The translations under genes and the position numbers were made by a program. The notes under the pieces were generated by a model. It saw nothing but the letters and a program-made list of their open reading frames with translations, did no database searches and was not told where the DNA came from. Positions 57,690 through 64,000 of a stretch of 64,000 bases of DNA are shown here, one piece after another; position 1 is the first letter of the stretch; every line of letters begins with the position of its first letter. This stretch comes from Bugula neritina (lineage: Eukaryota; Bryozoa; Gymnolaemata; Cheilostomatida; Bugulidae). Where the stretch lies: contig CAXIUT010000183.1 in the NCBI GenBank assembly GCA_964035545.1, forward strand, positions 620,001-684,000, written 5' to 3'.

Positions 57690-60000
57690 AATACTGTAAC
57701 ATACTGAAATATGCTGTAGCACACTGAAATACACTGCAACTCACTGAAATATACTGCAACATACTGAAAAACACTGTAACATATTGAGACATACTGCAAC
57801 ATACTGCAACATACTGAAATACACTGTAACATACTGAAATACAATGCAAAATACTGCAACATATTGAAATACACTGCAACACATTGAAATATACTGCAAC
57901 ATACCTAAATATCCGGTAATATACTGAGATATACTGTAACACATTGAAAAATACTGCAACATACTGAAATACACTGCAACCCACTGAAATACATCGCAAA
58001 AGACTACAACATACTGAAATACACTGTAACATATTGAAATACACTGCAACACATTGAAATATACTGCAACCTATAGAAATATATGGTAAACTACTGAAAT
58101 ATACTGTAACACATTGAAAAATACTGCATCATACTGAAATATACTGCGACATAATGCAATATTCTGTAACATACTGAGATATGCTGTAGCACACTGAAAT
58201 ACACTACAACTCACTGAAACATACTGCAACATACTGAAATACACTGTACCATCCTACAACATACTGAAATACAGAGTAACATATTGAAATACACTGCAAC
58301 ACATTGAAATATACTGCAACATACCTAAATATACGGTAATATACTGAAATATACTGTATCACATTGAAAAATACTGCAAGATACTGAAATATACTGTGAC
58401 ACATTGCAATATACTGTAACATACTGAAATATGCTCAAGCACACTGAAACACACTGCACCTCACTGAAATAAACTGCAACATACTGAAGTACACTGCAAC
58501 ATCCTACAACATACTGAAATACACAGTAACATATTGAAATACACTGCAACACATTGAAATATACTGCAACATACCTAAATATACGGTAATATACTGAAAT
58601 ATATTGTAACACATTGAAAAATACTGCAAGATACTGAAATATACTGTGACACATTGCAATATACTGTAACATACTGAAATATGCTCAAGCACACTGAAAC
58701 ACACTGCACCTCACTGAAACATACTGCAACATACTGAAATACACTGCAACATCCTACAACATACTGAAATACACTGCAACATATTGAAAGACACTGCAAG
58801 ACAATGAAATATACTGCAACATACTGAAATATACTGTAACACACTGAAATATACTGCAACATACTGAAATACACTGCTACATACTGAAATATACTGCAAC
58901 ATACTGCAACATACTGAAATACACTGTAACATACTGAAATACACTGCAACAAACTACAACATACTGAAATACACTGCAACACATTGAAATATACTGCAAC
59001 ATACGGAAATACACTGCAACACATTGAAATACACTGCAACATACCAAAATAAATGGTAAACTACTGAAATATACTTTAACACATTGAAAAATACTGCAAC
59101 ATACTGAAATATACTGTAACACACTGAAATATACTGCAAAATACTGAAATACACTGTAACATATTGAAATACACTGCAACAAACTACAACATATTGAAAT
59201 ACACTGCAACGCATTGAAAGACACTGCAACACATTGAAAAATACTGCAACATACTGAAATATACTGTAACACACTGAAATATACTGCAACATACTGCAAC
59301 AATCTGAAATACACTGTAACATACTGAAATACACTGCAACAAACTACAACATTTTGAAATACACTGCAACACATTGAAATATACTGCAACATACCTAAAT
59401 ATACGGTAATATACCGAAAAAAAACTGTAACAGATTGAAAAATTCTGCAACATACTGAAATAAACTGCAACACACTGAAATACACCGCAAAATACTACAA
59501 CATGCTGAAATACACTGTAACATATTGAAATACACTGCAAAACTTTGAAATATACTGCAACATACCGAAATATATGTTAAACTACTAAAATATACTGTAA
59601 CACTTTGAAAAACAGTGCAACATACTGAAATATACTGCGACATTTTGCAATGTACTGTAACATACTGAAATATGCTGTAGCACACTGAAATACACTGCAA
59701 CTCACTGAAATATACTGCAACATATTGAAATACACTGCAACATCCTACAACATGCTAAAATACACGGTAACATATTGAAATACAGTACAACACGTTGAAA
59801 TATACTGCAACATACCGGAATATATGGTAAAGTACTGAAATATACTGTAACACACTGAAAAATACTGCAACATACTGAAATATACTGCGACACATTGCAA
59901 TATACTGCAACATACCAAAATATATGGTAAACTACTGAAATATACTTTAACACATTGAAAAATACTGCAATATACTGAAATATACTGTAACACACTGAAA
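57150..60000 (+). repeat. 2,851-bp tandem duplication, first copy
   Basis: Repeats directly as 60,001-62,851 and includes one 8-A module. The junction at 60,000/60,001 is visible because the U17-type sequence ending at 60,000 is followed by the U18-type sequence that starts at 57,150. A few point differences distinguish the copies, for example ACAGAGTAAC near 58,272 against ACACAGTAAC near 61,123. Confidence 0.82.
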
Positions 60001-60540
60001 AATACTGCAACATACTGAAATATACTGCGACACATTGCAATATACTGCAACATACCAAAATATATGGTAAACTACTGAAATATACTTTAACACATTGAAA
60101 AATACTGCAACATACTGAAATATACTGTAACACACTGAAACATACTGCAACATACTGAAATACACTGTAACATACTGAAATAAACTGCAACATACCAAAA
60201 TATATGGTAAACTACTGAAATATACTTTAACACATTGAAAAATCCTGCAACATACTAAAATATACTGTAACACACTGCAAGATACTGCAACATACCGAAA
60301 TACAGTGTAACATAGTGGAACACACTGCAACATACTGCATTATACTGACATACACTGGAACATATTGAAATACACTGCAACATCCTACAACATGCTGAAA
60401 TACGCTGTAACATATTGAAATACACTGCAACACATTGAAAAATACTGCAACATACCGAAATATATGGTAAACTATTGAATTATATTGTAACACATTGAAA
60501 AATACTGAAACAAACTGAAATATACTCTGACACAATGCAA
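57690..60540 (+). repeat. Higher-order unit U19 (2,851 bp)
   Basis: The single poly-A module is 8 A long (59417-59424), giving 2,850 + 1. A 140-bp local duplication (59,861-60,000 and 60,001-60,140) straddles the junction between the two copies of a 2,851-bp tandem repeat. Left of that point the sequence resembles U17 (55,680-55,820, with TGCAATATACTG). Right of it the sequence resembles U18 (57,150 onward, with CACTGAAACATACTG). Confidence 0.8.
59861..60140 (+). repeat. 140-bp local tandem duplication at a segmental junction
   Basis: 59,861-60,000 and 60,001-60,140 are the same 14 decamers with one difference (TATACTGAAA at 59,971, CATACTGAAA at 60,111). Each copy holds one TACCAAAATATATGGTA dyad. 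The duplication is what remains of the overlap when the 2,851-bp copies were joined out of register by 140 bp. Confidence 0.82.
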
Positions 60541-62851
60541 AATACTGTAACATACTGAAATATGCTGTAGCACACTGAAATACACTGCAACTCACTGAAA
60601 TATACTGCAACATACTGAAAAACACTGTAACATATTGAGACATACTGCAACATACTGCAACATACTGAAATACACTGTAACATACTGAAATACAATGCAA
60701 AATACTGCAACATATTGAAATACACTGCAACACATTGAAATATACTGCAACATACCTAAATATCCGGTAATATACTGAGATATACTGTAACACATTGAAA
60801 AATACTGCAACATACTGAAATACACTGCAACCCACTGAAATACATCGCAAAAGACTACAACATACTGAAATACACTGTAACATATTGAATTACACTGCAA
60901 CACATTGAAATATACTGCAACCTATAGAAATATATGGTAAACTACTGAAATATACTGTAACACATTGAAAAATACTGCATCATACTGAAATATACTGCGA
61001 CATAATGCAATATTCTGTAACATACTGAGATATGCTGTAGCACACTGAAATACACTACAACTCACTGAAACATACTGCAACATACTGAAATACACTGTAC
61101 CATCCTACAACATACTGAAATACACAGTAACATATTGAAATACACTGCAACACATTGAAATATACTGCAACATACCTAAATATACGGTAATATACTGAAA
61201 TATACTGTATCACATTGAAAAATACTGCAAGATACTGAAATATACTGTGACACATTGCAATATACTGTAACATACTGAAATATGCTCAAGCACACTGAAA
61301 CACACTGCACCTCACTGAAATAAACTGCAACATACTGAAGTACACTGCAACATCCTACAACATACTGAAATACACAGTAACATATTGAAATACACTGCAA
61401 CACATTGAAATATACTGCAACATACCTAAATATACGGTAATATACTGAAATATATTGTAACACATTGAAAAATACTGCAAGATACTGAAATATACTGTGA
61501 CACATTGCAATATACTGTAACATACTGAAATATGCTCAAGCACACTGAAACACACTGCACCTCACTGAAACATACTGCAACATACTGAAATACACTGCAA
61601 CATCCTACAACATACTGAAATACACTGCAACATATTGAAAGACACTGCAAGACAATGAAATATACTGCAACATACTGAAATATACTGTAACACACTGAAA
61701 TATACTGCAACATACTGAAATACACTGCTACATACTGAAATATACTGCAACATACTGCAACATACTGAAATACACTGTAACATACTGAAATACACTGCAA
61801 CAAACTACAACATACTGAAATACACTGCAACACATTGAAATATACTGCAACATACGGAAATACACTGCAACACATTGAAATACACTGCAACATACCAAAA
61901 TAAATGGTAAACTACTGAAATATACTTTAACACATTGAAAAATACTGCAACATACTGAAATATACTGTAACACACTGAAATATACTGCAAAATACTGAAA
62001 TACACTGTAACATATTGAAATACACTGCAACAAACTACAACATATTGAAATACACTGCAACGCATTGAAAGACACTGCAACACATTGAAAAATACTGCAA
62101 CATACTGAAATATACTGTAACACACTGAAATATACTGCAACATACTGCAACAATCTGAAATACACTGTAACATACTGAAATACACTGCAACAAACTACAA
62201 CATATTGAAATACACTGCAACACATTGAAATATACTGCAACATACCTAAATATACGGTAATATACCGAAAAAAAACTGTAACAGATTGAAAAATTCTGCA
62301 ACATACTGAAATAAACTGCAACACACTGAAATACACCGCAAAATACTACAACATGCTGAAATACACTGTAACATATTGAAATACACTGCAAAACTTTGAA
62401 ATATACTGCAACATACCGAAATATATGTTAAACTACTAAAATATACTGTAACACTTTGAAAAACAGTGCAACATACTGAAATATACTGCGACATTTTGCA
62501 ATGTACTGTAACATACTGAAATATGCTGTAGCACACTGAAATACACTGCAACTCACTGAAATATACTGCAACATATTGAAATACACTGCAACATCCTACA
62601 ACATGCTAAAATACACGGTAACATATTGAAATACAGTACAACACGTTGAAATATACTGCAACATACCGGAATATATGGTAAAGTACTGAAATATACTGTA
62701 ACACACTGAAAAATACTGCAACATACTGAAATATACTGCGACACATTGCAATATACTGCAACATACCAAAATATATGGTAAACTACTGAAATATACTTTA
62801 ACACATTGAAAAATACTGCAATATACTGAAATATACTGTAACACACTGAAA
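60001..62851 (+). repeat. 2,851-bp tandem duplication, second copy
   Basis: Second copy of 57,150-60,000. Private changes include TATATTGTAAC near 60,481 and TTGAATTACAC near 60,886. To the right the sequence resumes the U17 type. Confidence 0.82.
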
Positions 62852-63251
62852 TATACTGCAACATACTGAAATACACTGTAACATACTGAAATAAACTGCA
62901 ACATACCAAAATATATGGTAAACTACTGAAATATACTTTAACACATTGAAAAATCCTGCAACATACTAAAATATACTGTAACACACTGCAAGATACTGCA
63001 ACATACCGAAATACACTGTAACATAGTGAAACACACTGCAACATACTGCATTATACTGACATACACTGGAACATATTGAAATACACTGCAACATCCTACA
63101 ACATGCTGAAATACGCTGTAACATATTGAAATACACTGCAACACATTGAAAAATACTGCAACATACCGAAATATATGGTAAACTATTGAATTATACTGTA
63201 ACACATTGAAAAATACTGGAACACACTGAAATATACTCTGACACAATGCAA
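60541..63251 (+). repeat. Higher-order unit U20 (2,711 bp)
   Basis: U20 matches U19 at offset 2,851 to about 62,850, then follows U17 (offset 7,012). The 8-A module lies at 62268-62275 and the length is 2,710 + 1. The 140-bp local duplication of U19 is absent, which explains the 140-bp length difference. Confidence 0.8.
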
Positions 63252-64000
63252 AATACTGTAACATACTGAAATATGCTGTAGCACACTGAAATACACTGCA
63301 ACTCACTGAAATATACTGCAACATACTGAAAAACACTGTAACATATTGAGACATACTGCAACATACTGCAACATACTGAAATACACTGTAACATCCTGAA
63401 ATACATTGCAAAATACTGCAACATATTGAAATACACTGCAACACATTGAAATATACTGCAACATACCTAAATATCCGGTAATATACTGAAATATACTGTA
63501 ACACATTGAAAAATACTGCAACATACTGAAATACACTGCAACCCACTGAAATACATCGCAAAAGACTACAACATACTGAAATACACTGTAACATATTGAA
63601 ATACACTGCAACACATTGAAATATACTGCAACCTATAGAAATATATGGTAAACTACTGAAATATACTGTAACGCATTGAAAAATACTGCAACATACTGAA
63701 ATATACTGTAACAAACTGAAATATACTGTAACATACTGAAATACACTGTAACATACTGAAATAAACTGCAACACACTGAAATACACCGCAAAATACTACA
63801 ACATACTGAAATACACTGTAACATATTGAAATACACTGCAACACTTTGAAATATACTGCAACATACCGAAATATATGTTAAACTACTAAAATATACTGTA
63901 ACACTTTGAAAAACAGTGCAACATACTGAAATATACTGCGACACTTTGCAATATTCTGTAACATACTGAGATATGCTGTAGCACACTGAAATACACTACA
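63252..64000 (+). repeat. Higher-order unit U21 (partial, cut by the window end)
   Basis: U21 follows U18 at offset 7,012 to about 63,950. It then switches to the ATATTCTGTAACATACTGAG type seen near 58,160 and 61,010, where U18 continues ATGTACTGTAAC. The unit is incomplete because the window ends inside the array. Confidence 0.78.

Larger units (their letters stand above)
1..64000 (+). repeat. Satellite array of 20-bp monomers (dimer of a 10-bp unit)
   Basis: Every row of the window is built from decamers of form NNNACTGNAA. CATACTGAAA-type decamers mostly alternate with TACACTGCAA or TATACTGTAA-type decamers, giving a 20-bp monomer with consensus CATACTGAAATACACTGCAA. Orientation never inverts. 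The consensus is about 35% GC and strongly strand-asymmetric (roughly 45% A, 20% T, 25% C, 10% G on the given strand). The forward strand has TGA in each monomer, so it is closed in all frames. The reverse strand has no stop in the monomer, so all three frames stay open and give Cys/Val/Phe/Tyr-rich pseudo-proteins with a 20-residue period. No stretch over 300 bp lacks the repeat. The array continues beyond both ends. Family knowledge: short-monomer arrays with nested higher-order repeats are typical of eukaryotic heterochromatin. The organism and chromosomal position are not determinable here. Confidence 0.97.

Noticed and set aside
1-64000. CRISPR array
   Set aside because: The repeats are contiguous with no unique spacers, monomers vary gradually, and no cas-like gene is present.
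1-64000. Plasmid or phage iterons at a replication origin (iterons are about 20 bp)
   Set aside because: Iteron clusters are a few hundred bases long beside a rep gene. Here the repeats fill at least 64 kb with no gene.
1-64000. Telomeric repeat
   Set aside because: No TTAGGG-like, TTTAGGG-like or other short G-rich repeat is present; the monomer is a 20-bp A/C-rich sequence.
1-64000. tRNA, rRNA or other structured RNA genes
   Set aside because: I saw no cloverleaf, conserved rRNA segment or box motifs; all sequence is accounted for by decamers.
1-64000. Identification of the species from the repeat
   Set aside because: I could not tie this monomer to a named satellite from the sequence alone; a database search of the 20-bp consensus would be needed.

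Overview
The whole 64 kb is a single, uninterrupted satellite DNA array. I found no protein-coding gene, RNA gene, transposon, CRISPR array or unique sequence. The basic unit is a decamer of form NNNACTGNAA. Two decamer types mostly alternate (CATACTGAAA and TACACTGCAA or TATACTGTAA), giving a 20-bp monomer with consensus CATACTGAAATACACTGCAA. About 3,200 monomers lie head to tail in one orientation and run off both ends of the window.

The size and nested repeat structure, with no genes, point to eukaryotic heterochromatin (pericentromeric, centromeric, subtelomeric or sex-chromosome type). I cannot name the organism. The given strand is rich in A and C, and the complementary strand happens to have no stop codon in the monomer. 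Because 20 is not a multiple of 3, all three complementary-strand frames stay open. This yields many overlapping pseudo-proteins of up to 390 residues with a 20-residue period (LQCISVCCSVFQYVAVYFSM). I treat these as artefacts.

Several levels of order are stacked on the monomer: (1) variant monomers carrying a 17-bp dyad, TACC-N9-GGTA, every 100-270 bp; (2) 48 poly-A interruptions of 7, 8 or 9 A that shift the decamer phase by +1 or +2; (3) blocks of about 0.6 and 1.2 kb; (4) 21 higher-order units of 1.07-5.04 kb (U1-U21), delimited by a shared anchor; (5) segmental tandem duplications with offsets of about 4.5, 8.5, 10.9 and 14.2 kb in the left and middle, and 1.0, 2.85 and 7.0 kb on the right.

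Layout: 1-18,021 (U1-U4) holds the 4.5 and 8.5 kb duplications. 18,022-27,917 (U5-U7) is mainly a 10.86-kb-offset copy of U2-U4 material, with recombinant junctions. About 15,600-44,870 is a near-identical 14,209-bp tandem duplication. 47,082-49,855 (U15) holds the most divergent internal stretch. 49,856-64,000 (U16-U21) is a younger-looking region with 1,010-bp and 2,851-bp tandem duplications and loss of most poly-A modules. Once the poly-A tracts are allowed for, unit lengths are multiples of 10 bp, with one extra base found near 52,985. That indicates growth by unequal exchange or slippage in decamer register. All alignments were done by eye; lengths come from anchor coordinates and no percent identities were computed.
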